Assembly: GCF_029892515.1 (NCBI RefSeq)
Contig: NZ_JARXVF010000007.1
Location: 1 to 64,000, forward strand
Direction of reading: 5' to 3'
From: Pseudaminobacter soli (ex Li et al. 2025)
GTDB lineage: Bacteria > Pseudomonadota > Alphaproteobacteria > Rhizobiales > Rhizobiaceae
DNA length: 64,000 bases
This document shows positions 1 to 7,375 of this stretch, in pieces. The number at the start of each line of letters is the position of its first letter. Position 1 is the stretch's first letter. The notes under the pieces were generated by a model. The model saw nothing but the letters and a program-made list of their open reading frames with translations. It was not told the DNA's origin and ran no database searches. The translations under genes and the position numbers were made by a program.

Positions 1-129
1 CGCCGCATCGAATACTGGCCGGTCTCCGGCCGCGCCCGCCAGGCGCTGCTCACCGGCGACCCCGGCTTCGCCACCCCCGCCGCCCCACCGCCGCCCCCGC
101 CGACCAGCGGCGCCGTCGAGTTCTTCTAA
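1..129 (+). CDS. C-terminal fragment of unrecognised protein
   Basis: Frame 1 is open from the window edge to a TAA and gives the last 42 residues of a protein whose start lies outside the window. What is visible is a short charged stretch, then a seven-proline run in an Ala/Pro-rich linker, then a hydrophobic tail ending Val-Glu-Phe-Phe. I do not recognise the family. A proline-rich linker followed by a short acidic-hydrophobic tail is typical of a terminal peptide that docks on a partner. The next gene starts 21 bp downstream on the same strand and also ends in an acidic-aromatic tail (Glu-Leu-Phe), so the two may be a functional pair. Codon use here is even richer in C than in most of the window. 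Confidence 0.6.
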   Translation, partial: RRIEYWPVSGRARQALLTGDPGFATPAAPPPPPPTSGAVEFF

Positions 130-150
130 AGTCCCGAAAGATCCGCCTCC

Positions 151-492
151 ATGTCCGCGTCCACCCTCACGCCTGTCCCCGCCCTGCTTGCGCGCCTGAG
201 CACGGAGCTCAACGACATGGCGGCCGAAGTGAACCGGCTGTACCCGCTCGCCATCGCCACCGCCACTCCCGACCCGGACTACCTGCAAGCCCTGCAGGGC
301 ATCGACCACATCGAGCAAAAACTGCGCGCGCTGGCCGGCTTCCTCGCCGACCTCACCAAGGCCGCCGCCCCCGACTGGCAGCTTGACGCCCAGCCGGCCC
401 TCGCCGCCCTCACCCTGTCCGACCTCGCCACCCGCCTTGCTGGCCACACCCCGCACCCGGCCGCCAACGATGGCGACTGCGAGCTGTTCTAG
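151..492 (+). CDS. Small helical protein, function unknown
   Basis: 113 aa, ATG start with no good Shine-Dalgarno sequence. The protein is predicted mostly alpha-helical, with Leu/Ala heptad-like spacing over residues 8-95, no membrane segment and no signal peptide. It ends Asp-Gly-Asp-Cys-Glu-Leu-Phe, resembling the tail of the gene just upstream, from which it is separated by 21 bp, so the two are probably co-transcribed. I do not recognise the family. Its place on the 3' side of a tRNA-Leu gene and its unknown neighbours fit an accessory or phage-derived region, but no integrase or structural gene is visible. An open frame of this length can arise by chance in GC-rich DNA; the matching tail and colinearity argue that it is real. 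Confidence 0.5.
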   Translation: MSASTLTPVPALLARLSTELNDMAAEVNRLYPLAIATATPDPDYLQALQGIDHIEQKLRALAGFLADLTKAAAPDWQLDAQPALAALTLSDLATRLAGHTPHPAANDGDCELF

Positions 493-620
493 AACCGAGG
501 TGCTGCCGCTACCGTGCCGGGCCTTGAAAAAAGTGCCCGGTCGTCGCGATCTGACGCCGGCTCGCGCAGTGACGCACGAAGTCGTATGATGCCGGCGGCC
601 TGAAAGCTGGAGGGGCGGTC

Positions 621-926
621 ATGCAGCAATCTTGCAGTCATTCGCGCCTGATCCGAACGGTCGAACCCCAAACGCTCGGCTGCGAGGAATGCCTCGCCAC
701 AGGACAGATCTGGGTGCATCTGCGCCTATGCAGGCAATGCGGCCATGTCGGCTGCTGCGACGATTCGCCGGGCAGGCACGCCACGGCGCATTTTCATGCT
801 ACCGGTCATCCGATCATAGAAGGCTACGACCCGCCTGAAGGCTGGGGCTGGTGCTATATCGACGAAATGATGATCGACCTGCCGGACCAGACCGAACAGA
901 ACGGCCCCATCCCGCGCTATTACTGA
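621..926 (+). CDS. UBP-type zinc finger protein
   Basis: 101 aa, ATG start preceded by a strong GGAGGGG Shine-Dalgarno. Nearly the whole protein is one UBP-type zinc finger (zf-UBP): visible ligand candidates are C5, H7, C21, C24, C37, C40, C45, H53, H57, H59 and H63, with the family pattern CxH ... CxxC ... CxxC(G)HxGC ... H...H. In eukaryotes this domain binds the C-terminal Gly-Gly of ubiquitin; in bacteria it occurs as a small stand-alone protein of unknown role. No ubiquitin-like or protease partner is encoded nearby. It is monocistronic and lies between the unknown genes at the left edge and the oppositely oriented tRNA-Leu. Confidence 0.85.
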   Translation: MQQSCSHSRLIRTVEPQTLGCEECLATGQIWVHLRLCRQCGHVGCCDDSPGRHATAHFHATGHPIIEGYDPPEGWGWCYIDEMMIDLPDQTEQNGPIPRYY

Positions 927-1003
927 ACCGTCTCGAATACCCGTGACGGCGGACAATCCAGGATTTTTGGGGGCGAAAAAACATCGACTGAAGCAGTCGA
1001 AGG

Positions 1004-1088
1004 TGGTGCGGGTGGTCGGGGTCGAACCGACACTCCTTTCGGAACCGGATTTTGAGTCCGGCGCGTCTACCAATTCCACCACACCCGC
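1004..1088 (-). tRNA. tRNA-Leu (anticodon CAA)
   Basis: Read on the minus strand, the sequence folds as a class II tRNA: 7-bp acceptor stem GCGGGTG/CACCCGC, D-arm with the usual GGTAGACGC, anticodon stem CCGGA/TCCGG closing a CTCAAAA loop (anticodon CAA, reads UUG), a long variable arm TTCCGAAAGGAGT, and a T-arm GTCGG-TTCGACC-CCGAC. Discriminator A and an encoded CCA (1004-1006) follow. The length of 85 nt fits tRNA-Leu. The 3' end points toward the short unknown genes on the left, which is the side on which tRNA-targeting elements integrate. Confidence 0.95.
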
Positions 1089-1107
1089 ACGGCGCAGATG
1101 GCTGCGG

Positions 1108-1135
1108 ACTATACGGTCCGCCCTATCGTCGTCAA
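1108..1135 (-). promoter_or_regulatory. Promoter of the tRNA-Leu gene
   Basis: On the minus strand, -35 TTGACG (1130-1135) and -10 TATAGT (1108-1113) are separated by 16 bp, about 20 bp before the tRNA 5' end. This is a near-consensus housekeeping sigma promoter giving a leader of roughly 13 nt. The assignment rests on sequence match and position only. Confidence 0.6.
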
Positions 1136-1225
1136 CTGGCCAACTGTCGATTTCGTGACGCGTCCGCCATTGTGAAGCCACGGAAATCTTTCTAGACAGG
1201 ATCCGACCCACCAACGGAACCTTCG

Positions 1226-1813
1226 ATGCTTCGCAGACTCTACGACTGGACCCTGTCGCTGGCCGCACGCAAGTCCGCCGAATGGTGGCTCGCCTTCATC
1301 GCTTTCGTGGAAAGCTCGGTCTTCCTCATCCCGGCCGATGTGCTCTTTGTGCCGATGGCGCTGTCCCGCCCGGAGCGCTCCTACCGCTATGCAGTAATCG
1401 CCACGGTGGCCTCGGTTCTGGGCGGCATCGCCGGCTGGTATATAGGCTATTACGCCTACGAAACGATCGCCAAGCCTGTGCTGGAATTTTATGGCAAGTT
1501 CGACGAGTTCGAGGCGCTCAGAACCTCGTCGGGCATCGGCTTCATCCTCTTGATGCTGGTGACGTCCGGCGCGGCGCACTTGCCGCCGATCAAGGTCGTG
1601 ACCATCCTTGCCGGGGTCATGCACGTCAATCTCGCCCTGTTCGTCGTTTCTGCCATCATCGCGCGCGGTGCCCGCTTCCTGCTCCTCGCCTGGCTGCTGC
1701 GCACCTATGGCGAGCCGATCCGCGGCTTCATCGAAGAGCGGCTCGGGCTGATCGCCGGCGCCGGCGCCGGCGCCCTCATCGTGCTCTACCTCGCGGTCAA
1801 ATACACTCTCTGA
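1226..1813 (+). CDS. YqaA/DedA-family (VTT domain) membrane protein
   Basis: 195 aa integral membrane protein with several hydrophobic segments (about 20-45, 55-80, 105-150, 172-193). Residues 27-38 carry the family-like F-V-E ... I-P-A-D element (E29, P36, D38) typical of the SNARE-associated/DedA (VTT) superfamily, and this short form matches YqaA proteins. DedA-superfamily members act in membrane lipid and proton homeostasis; some flip undecaprenyl-phosphate or phosphatidylethanolamine. The role of YqaA-type members is not settled. dsbB lies 40 bp downstream on the same strand, so both are probably co-transcribed. Confidence 0.8.
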   Translation: MLRRLYDWTLSLAARKSAEWWLAFIAFVESSVFLIPADVLFVPMALSRPERSYRYAVIATVASVLGGIAGWYIGYYAYETIAKPVLEFYGKFDEFEALRTSSGIGFILLMLVTSGAAHLPPIKVVTILAGVMHVNLALFVVSAIIARGARFLLLAWLLRTYGEPIRGFIEERLGLIAGAGAGALIVLYLAVKYTL

Positions 1814-1853
1814 CCGGACACAGGATTAACCCAGGCCATAACGGATAGAGACC

Positions 1854-2366
1854 ATGTCCAGCCTCACCCAGCCGACCAGCAGCGTCCAGACCGTCACTGC
1901 GCTCATGCTCCTCATCGCCATGGCGGCGGTCGTCGGCGGCGCGCTCGGCTTCGAGCATATCGGCGGCTACATCCCCTGCAAGCTGTGCCTCGAGCAGCGC
2001 ACGCCCTATTATGTCGGCATGCCGCTGATGGCGGTGGCCGCGATTTCGTCCGGCCTCAACTGGCCGGCGATGATAACGCGCGGCCTGCTTCTGATCGGCG
2101 GCCTGCTGATGCTCTACGGCCTTGGCCTGGGCGTCTACCACTCCGGCGTCGAATGGGGCTGGTGGCCCGGCCCGACCGACTGCACTGCCGTCGTTCCGGT
2201 CACGGGCGGCACCGGCGGCGTGCTCGATTCGCTCAACACGGTGATGCCGCCTTCCTGCGAGAAGGCGGCCCTGCGCATCCTCGGCCTGTCCATGGCAGGC
2301 TGGAACGCGATCGCCAGCCTGATCCTGACGATCATCGCCTTCCGCGGCGCCGTCGGCAAAGCCTGA
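1854..2366 (+). CDS. dsbB: Disulfide bond formation protein DsbB
   Basis: 170 aa with four predicted transmembrane helices. It carries the two redox pairs of DsbB: C42-x-x-C45 in the first periplasmic loop (motif PCKLCLEQR) and C110/C135 in the second. DsbB is an inner-membrane quinone reductase that reoxidises DsbA, passing electrons to ubiquinone; the Arg after the first Cys pair is typical of the family. It follows the YqaA-like gene in the same direction. No dsbA is in the window, but a thioredoxin-like TlpA lies at 13.4 kb. Confidence 0.9.
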   Translation: MSSLTQPTSSVQTVTALMLLIAMAAVVGGALGFEHIGGYIPCKLCLEQRTPYYVGMPLMAVAAISSGLNWPAMITRGLLLIGGLLMLYGLGLGVYHSGVEWGWWPGPTDCTAVVPVTGGTGGVLDSLNTVMPPSCEKAALRILGLSMAGWNAIASLILTIIAFRGAVGKA

Positions 2367-2473
2367 AACAGATTAGGTAGGCGCGAAGACTTCGCGTCGA
2401 CATCGTTCCGGATTTCTAGATCGGGATTGAGAAAGCTCGCCGTATGCGCGCGTCCGCGCCGGCGACAAAAGCC

Positions 2474-3031
2474 TTATGGCTCCAGTTCGACATCCCAGTA
2501 GAGATAATCGAGCCAGCTTTCATGCAGGTAGTTCGGCGGGAACAGCCGGCCATTGTTGTGCAGGTCGTGCACCGTGGGCTGGTAGGGCGTCTGCTTGGGC
2601 CACATCTTCGCCTGCGCCGGCATCATGCCGCCCTTCTTCAGGTTGCATGGTGAACAGGCGGCAACGACATTTTCCCAGGTGGTGGCTCCGCCGCGGTGAC
2701 GCGGGATCACATGGTCGAATGTGAGGTCTTCCGGCGTGCCGCAATATTGGCATTGAAAACGGTCGCGCAGGAACACGTTGAAGCGGGTGAAGGCCGGATA
2801 GCGCGACGGCTTGACGTAGCTCTTCAGGCTCACGACGCTGGGCAGCCGCATCGAGAAGGATGGCGAGGAGACTGCGTGGTCGTATTCGGCGACGATGTTG
2901 ACCCGATCGAGGAACACCGCCTTGATGGCATCCTGCCACGACCAGAGCGACAAGGGATAGTAGCTGAGCGGGCGGTAATCCGCGTTCAGCACCAGTGCTG
3001 GGAGGCCATCCGGGTTTACGGCGACCGTCAC
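2474..3031 (-). CDS. HNH endonuclease family protein
   Basis: 185 aa, GTG start with an excellent GGAGGT Shine-Dalgarno 6-7 bp upstream. The C-terminal half holds a classical HNH/zinc-ribbon nuclease core: C94-x-x-C97, then D106-H107 (metal binding/catalysis), an RHRGG turn, N121 and C126-x-x-C129-N130. The first 90 residues are a conserved extension found in chromosomal housekeeping-like HNH proteins of Rhizobiales and other alphaproteobacteria. The substrate is unknown. No homing intron, restriction or phage gene adjoins it, so it is probably a resident DNA-processing or repair nuclease. Confidence 0.88.
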   Translation of the reverse strand: MTVAVNPDGLPALVLNADYRPLSYYPLSLWSWQDAIKAVFLDRVNIVAEYDHAVSSPSFSMRLPSVVSLKSYVKPSRYPAFTRFNVFLRDRFQCQYCGTPEDLTFDHVIPRHRGGATTWENVVAACSPCNLKKGGMMPAQAKMWPKQTPYQPTVHDLHNNGRLFPPNYLHESWLDYLYWDVELEP

Positions 3032-3151
3032 TGACTTACCTCCTTGTCCATCCGAACCTATTGGTCCGGATACTGTAAGCCCGACATGACAGGGATGTGA
3101 AGCGGTTTCACTGCCATGAATACCGCTGCGGTAACCCTAATTTCAGGCATT

Positions 3152-3802
3152 TTAAGGCATTTGGGAGGGTGGAGCGGCATCCCGGCCCCTGGTTTCACGA
3201 TAATATGACCAGAAAAGACGGGCCGCGACCCCTCTCCACGGCGACCATGATTCGGCCAGCGCGATCAGCGCCTTCTCGCCCGGACGCGGGTCGACGCCGA
3301 GCGCCTGGCCCACCGCTGTCTGCAGCGCCACGTCTCGCCCGGGAAAAATATCGGGATGACCGGCGGCGAAAAGAAGATAGACCTCGGCCGTCCAGGGGCC
3401 GATGCCGGGCACCTCGGTCATGTGGCCGATGGCATGGGGCGCATCGAGTTCGCACAGGTGATGGAGATCGAGCCCGTCCTGAACCGCCTGCGACACGGCA
3501 AGCAGCGTGCGGATCTTCGGCCGCGACAGGCCGGCCTCGCGAAACACCGACTCGCCTGCCTCGAGCAACGCCTGCGGCGTCAGCGGATCGACCAGCTTGA
3601 TCAGCCGGCCGAAGATGGCATCGGCGCTGGCGCGCGACACCTGCTGCGAGACGATGATCGAGGCGAGGCTGACGAAGCCCGGCTCGGAAAGCCGCAGCGG
3701 CACCTCGCCAGCCAATGCGCGCACGTCGCTCAGGCGTGGATCGATCACGCAGAGCGCGTCGAGCCCCTCGGAAATGTCGTCGAGCGATTTGATACGGCGC
3801 AT
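3152..3802 (-). CDS. DNA-3-methyladenine glycosylase II (AlkA-like)
   Basis: 216 aa from the ATG at 3802; the frame is open a further 40 codons upstream, but that extension runs into the divergent gluQ promoter region and lacks family similarity. The protein is a helix-hairpin-helix GPD glycosylase: HhH at about 129-150 (VPGIGPWTAE) followed by the catalytic aspartate D157. It removes alkylated purines such as 3-methyladenine from DNA for base excision repair. It lacks the N-terminal beta domain of E. coli AlkA, so it is of the short type. Start codons of this gene and gluQ are about 73 bp apart. Confidence 0.88.
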   Translation of the reverse strand: MRRIKSLDDISEGLDALCVIDPRLSDVRALAGEVPLRLSEPGFVSLASIIVSQQVSRASADAIFGRLIKLVDPLTPQALLEAGESVFREAGLSRPKIRTLLAVSQAVQDGLDLHHLCELDAPHAIGHMTEVPGIGPWTAEVYLLFAAGHPDIFPGRDVALQTAVGQALGVDPRPGEKALIALAESWSPWRGVAARLFWSYYRETRGRDAAPPSQMP

Positions 3803-3875
3803 GTGTCTTGTCCCAGCTTCGGCGGCAAAGTAGCAATCGGGCAATGTCCCGTTCAATCCGATATAGGCATTGCAG

Positions 3876-4760
3876 ATGAACTCTCCTGCCAAGCAGGTCT
3901 TCCGCTTCGCGCCGAGCCCCAATGGCGAACTGCATCTGGGCCATGCCTATTCGGCACTGCTCAACGACCGCCTGGCTGAGGCGACCGGCGGTCGCCTGCT
4001 GCTGCGCATCGAGGACATCGACGTCACCCGTTGCACGCCCGAATTCGAGACCGCGATCCTGCGGGATCTCGCCTGGCTCGGCATCCGCTGGGAAGAGCCG
4101 GTGCGCCGCCAGTCCGAGCATTTCGGCGAATATGAAGCGCTGCTGCAAAGGCTGATCGATGCGGAACTCGTCTACCCGGCCTTCATGAGCCGCGGCGAGG
4201 TTCGCGCCCATATCGCCGAGGCCGAGACCAAGGGACTGCGCTGGCCCCGCGACCCGGACGGCGCTCCGCTCTACCCCGGAGCCGACAAGGACCTGTCGTA
4301 CGCCATGCGTCGCCGCCGCATCACCGATGGCGAGCCCTTTGCCTGGCGGCTCGACACCGAAGCCGCACTCGCCCGGCTGTCCGGCCGGCTGTCATGGCGC
4401 GAGTTCACCGACGAGACGCTCGCAGAGACGCACGAGGTCGAAGCGCGGCCGCAGGATTGGGGCGACGTGGTCATCGCCCGCCGCGAGATTCCCACCAGCT
4501 ATCACCTGTCGGTGGTGGCCGACGACGCGCTGCAGGACATCACCCATGTCGTGCGTGGCCGCGATCTCTACTTCGCCACCTCCATCCAGCGGCTCTTGCA
4601 GCAACTGCTGGGATTTCCGGAGCCGAGCTATTTCCACCATCGGCTGGTGCCGGGCCCGGACGGGCGCAAGCTGTCGAAAAGCCTCGGCGACAGCGGCCTT
4701 GCCACATTGCGCGAGCAAGGGGTTTCGCCAGGGGAGATCAGGCGAATGGTCGGTCTTTGA
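3876..4760 (+). CDS. gluQ: Glutamyl-Q tRNA(Asp) synthetase
   Basis: 294 aa from ATG 3876 (a TTG two codons upstream is a weaker choice). It is a truncated class I glutamyl-tRNA synthetase without the anticodon-binding domain: HLGH at residues 20-23 and KLSKS at 265-269 are the ATP-binding signatures. GluQRS activates glutamate and transfers it to queuosine at position 34 of tRNA-Asp. The usual zinc site (C-x-C ... Y ... C in E. coli YadB) is absent: the matching stretch reads YPAFMSRGE, so a metal-free version is expected. A YhhQ-type queuosine-precursor transporter is encoded at 45 kb. The gene ends 6 bp from a convergent membrane-protein gene. Confidence 0.93.
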   Translation: MNSPAKQVFRFAPSPNGELHLGHAYSALLNDRLAEATGGRLLLRIEDIDVTRCTPEFETAILRDLAWLGIRWEEPVRRQSEHFGEYEALLQRLIDAELVYPAFMSRGEVRAHIAEAETKGLRWPRDPDGAPLYPGADKDLSYAMRRRRITDGEPFAWRLDTEAALARLSGRLSWREFTDETLAETHEVEARPQDWGDVVIARREIPTSYHLSVVADDALQDITHVVRGRDLYFATSIQRLLQQLLGFPEPSYFHHRLVPGPDGRKLSKSLGDSGLATLREQGVSPGEIRRMVGL

Positions 4761-4766
4761 GAAGGA

Positions 4767-5054
4767 TCAGAGCCGCGACAGGCCGGCCTTCAACAGGGCA
4801 ACGGTCGCGATCGCGATAAAGGCGCCGCCGAGTCCCGTGGCAGTGGCGAGCGTCAGGTCACGGAAAGCTATGCCGTAGGAGTTGACGGCCACGAGGGCGG
4901 CGAAGAAGCCCACGGTGAACACGACCATGTTCCCGAAAGGGCCAAAGCCGTCGTCGCGCATGATGGCGTTGAGCGCGGAGCCAAAAAAGAAGGCGATGAC
5001 CGCGACCACCGCCACTGCCATCATCAACCAGGCCGGATCGAGATTCCACAGCAT
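4767..5054 (-). CDS. Small conserved membrane protein
   Basis: 95 aa, ATG start, with three hydrophobic helices at about 8-30, 40-60 and 68-90. A Gly/Phe-rich hinge follows the first helix (GSALNAIMRDDGFGPFGNM). I know this only as a conserved hypothetical type of protein; no catalytic motif is visible and no function is assigned. It is convergent with gluQ (6 bp apart) and divergent from the EamA gene, with 166 bp between starts. Confidence 0.7.
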   Translation of the reverse strand: MLWNLDPAWLMMAVAVVAVIAFFFGSALNAIMRDDGFGPFGNMVVFTVGFFAALVAVNSYGIAFRDLTLATATGLGGAFIAIATVALLKAGLSRL

Positions 5055-5220
5055 GCCCGCCCCTTCCGAAGCTTCGACAATTTGCGTCCCATGACCCCCA
5101 ATTCAATGATCGTGAATATATGGATCAATCGTTTCGCTTTGCTTGACGAAATGATCGGCATTAGACGGACCTCGAATGCGGACCGAGCCTTCGGTCCCTT
5201 AGCCAGTCAGGATCAAGCGC

Positions 5221-6111
5221 ATGTCAGGCCTCAAGAGGTTCATTCCCGCCGCCTTCGTGCTGCTGTGGTCCACCGGCTTCATCGGTGCGCGCTACGCCAT
5301 GCCGTGGGCCGAACCCTTCACCTTCCTGGCAGCGCGCTTCGTCCTCGCCTTCCTGCTGCTCGGTCTCCTGGCCATCCTGATCGGCTCGCGATGGGGCAGC
5401 GGCCGCGTGGCGCTGCATGCCATGATTGCCGGTGCGCTCATGCACGGCGTCTATCTCGGCGGCGTTTTCTGGGCCATCCATCAGGGTCTGCCGGCTGGTA
5501 TTGCGGCGCTGATCGCGGGCCTCCAGCCGCTGGTCACCGCGCTCGTTGCCGGCCGTGTGCTGGGCGAGGAGGTGCAGCCGCGCCATTGGGCGGGCCTTGC
5601 TGCGGGTTTTGCCGGCGTGGTCATCGTGCTGTCGCCGCAGCTCGGCAATGTCGGCGGCGGCGTCACCTGGCAGACGCTTGCCGCAGCGGTGGTCGCCATG
5701 GGCGGCATGACCGCCGGTACGATCTGGCAAAAGCGTTTTGGCACCGGCGGTGACCTCGTCACCGGCACGCTCTACCAGTATCTCGGCGGCGGCGCGCTGA
5801 TGCTGCTCGGGTCCTTCGCATTCGAAACGCGCACTGTCACGATCAACGGTGAGCTCATCTTTGCCATGGCCTGGCTGGTGCTCGTGCTTTCGATCGGCGC
5901 CATCTTCCTGCTGATGGTGATGATCCGCGACGGCGAGATGTCGAAGGTCTCTTCGCTGTTCTACCTGGTGCCAGGTGTCACTGCGGTCATGGCCTGGGCG
6001 CTGTTCGGCGAACACCTCTCGTCTGTGCAGGTCGCCGGCCTGCTGGTAGCGACCTTCGGGGTGGGCCTTGCCACGGCTCAGGTCCCGACGCGCGCCCGCG
6101 CCTCGAGATAG
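5221..6111 (+). CDS. EamA/DMT-family transporter
   Basis: 296 aa, ATG start with AGGATC upstream. It has about ten hydrophobic helices forming two EamA repeats (about 8-140 and 150-288), the drug/metabolite transporter fold; the N-terminal LLWSTGFIGARYA segment is typical of RhaT/EamA exporters. The likely role is efflux of a metabolite or amino acid; the substrate cannot be read from sequence. Its last 34 bp (6078-6111) overlap the end of the convergent YihY gene, so both 3' ends are constrained together. Confidence 0.9.
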   Translation: MSGLKRFIPAAFVLLWSTGFIGARYAMPWAEPFTFLAARFVLAFLLLGLLAILIGSRWGSGRVALHAMIAGALMHGVYLGGVFWAIHQGLPAGIAALIAGLQPLVTALVAGRVLGEEVQPRHWAGLAAGFAGVVIVLSPQLGNVGGGVTWQTLAAAVVAMGGMTAGTIWQKRFGTGGDLVTGTLYQYLGGGALMLLGSFAFETRTVTINGELIFAMAWLVLVLSIGAIFLLMVMIRDGEMSKVSSLFYLVPGVTAVMAWALFGEHLSSVQVAGLLVATFGVGLATAQVPTRARASR

Positions 6112-6929
6112 CGGGTGATCGAGGCATTGAGCTCGCCGCCGAGGATGAAGATCGCCGAGATGATGTACAGGAACACCAGCGCGATCATGATCGAGGCGAG
6201 ACCGGCATAGGTCGTCACATAGGACGAGAAATGGTCGATATAGGTGGCGAAAGCCGTCGAGCCGACCAGCCAGCCGATCAAGGTGAAGATGATGCCTGGC
6301 ACGATGGTGACGAACTTTCGCTTGCCGTCCGGCAGCCAGACATGCACCGCAATCAGGCCGAGCACGATCACCGCCGAGGCGATGATAAAGCGCCACAGCG
6401 TAATGGTGCCCATATAGGGGCCGATCCATGCGATCTTTGCTTCGAGCAACCGCGCAAGCAACGGCGCAAAGACCAGAAACACGCTGATCACCACAAAGCC
6501 GATCGTAGCGATCAGCACAAAAAGCAGGCTCTGCAGGCGGCGATAGATGATACCGCGCGTCTCGGTGACGCGATAGGCGCGGTTGAGCGAAGCCCGCACC
6601 GCCTCGATGCCGTTGGAGGCGAAGTAGCCGGCCAACAGACCGCCATAGGTCAAGAGGTCGCCGCGCTGCACAGTAAGCACCTCGACCACCTGCCCCGCGA
6701 TAGGCTCGGCGATCTGTTCGGGCCAAGTGTCGAACACCAGATGGACGGCGGTGTCGGCGAACGCCTTTGCACCGAGAAAACCGGCCAGCGTGGTGGCGAA
6801 GATGAGGAAGGGAAACAACGCCAACAGCGCCGACAGCGCCAGATGGCTCGCCATCGCCCAGCCATCGTCATAGTTGAAATGGCCGAGCGCATCGAAAAGC
6901 ACCCGCTTTATCGCGACGATCTTCCTCAC
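6078..6929 (-). CDS. YihY/BrkB (virulence factor BrkB) family membrane protein
   Basis: 283 aa, GTG start with a weak Shine-Dalgarno. It has six hydrophobic segments and the family signature of YihY/BrkB: an N-terminal amphipathic stretch, ALFPFLIF around residues 37-44, GLLAGYFASNGIEAVRASLNRAY near 100-120 and LGGELNA near the C-terminus. Despite the old name ribonuclease BN, the family has no RNase activity; its role in the inner membrane is unknown. It is convergent and overlapping with the upstream EamA gene. Confidence 0.9.
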   Translation of the reverse strand: MRKIVAIKRVLFDALGHFNYDDGWAMASHLALSALLALFPFLIFATTLAGFLGAKAFADTAVHLVFDTWPEQIAEPIAGQVVEVLTVQRGDLLTYGGLLAGYFASNGIEAVRASLNRAYRVTETRGIIYRRLQSLLFVLIATIGFVVISVFLVFAPLLARLLEAKIAWIGPYMGTITLWRFIIASAVIVLGLIAVHVWLPDGKRKFVTIVPGIIFTLIGWLVGSTAFATYIDHFSSYVTTYAGLASIMIALVFLYIISAIFILGGELNASITRYLEARARVGT

Positions 6930-7110
6930 CAGGTTGGCATCCGCATGATTTCCTCTATCCGATTCCGGCCGGAATATGGGAAGGGTTCACCACAATTGGC
7001 AACCCGTGAAGACAATGCCCATGCGTAACCGCAGGTTGCGCGAGGGTGCCCGCGGCGCCCAGCCTGCGGTTTTGCGCCACGCCCTCCTATCGCCACGGCC
7101 TCGTTCAGGT

Positions 7111-7138
7111 TAGAGCATTTCACGATCAGATCGAAACG
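7111..7138. repeat. Possible degenerate copy of the TAGAGC repeat end
   Basis: TAGAGCATTT at 7111-7120 is identical to the first ten bases shared by the two longer repeats, but the sequence then diverges and no GCTCTA end follows within 100 bp. It lies just upstream of the HIG1-like gene. It may be a decayed end or a chance match of ten bases. Confidence 0.3.
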
Positions 7139-7152
7139 AAGCTGGATAACTC

Positions 7153-7344
7153 ATGTCGACCGTCTTCAACATCTTTGCCATCATCGTCATGTGCGCCGTG
7201 GTCATTGTGCTGCTGCGCGGTCTCGTGAACATGATGCGCGGCGGCTCCGGCAACACCTCCAACAAGCTAATGCAGTTGCGCGTGTTCCTGCAGGCCATCG
7301 CGCTGGTTCTGATCCTGCTGGCCCTTTATTTCCACGGCCGCTGA
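7153..7344 (+). CDS. HIG1-like twin-transmembrane protein
   Basis: 63 aa, ATG start. Two helices (about 4-24 and 42-60) flank a basic loop; NKLMQLRVFLQAIAL matches the hypoxia-induced gene 1 (HIG_1_N) core. Alphaproteobacterial members are small inner-membrane proteins; mitochondrial homologues (Rcf1/HIGD) associate with cytochrome oxidase. A role in respiratory-complex assembly is therefore inference. The PduO adenosyltransferase gene begins 31 bp downstream, an order I associate with Rhizobiales. Confidence 0.8.
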   Translation: MSTVFNIFAIIVMCAVVIVLLRGLVNMMRGGSGNTSNKLMQLRVFLQAIALVLILLALYFHGR

Positions 7345-7375
7345 TCAAAGCGACGCCACGCAAGGGAGGAGGCGC

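Noticed and set aside
5224-6726. 500-codon minus-strand frame across EamA and YihY
   Set aside because: Out of frame with YihY and antisense to EamA; composition is a shadow (Arg/His/Gln-rich).
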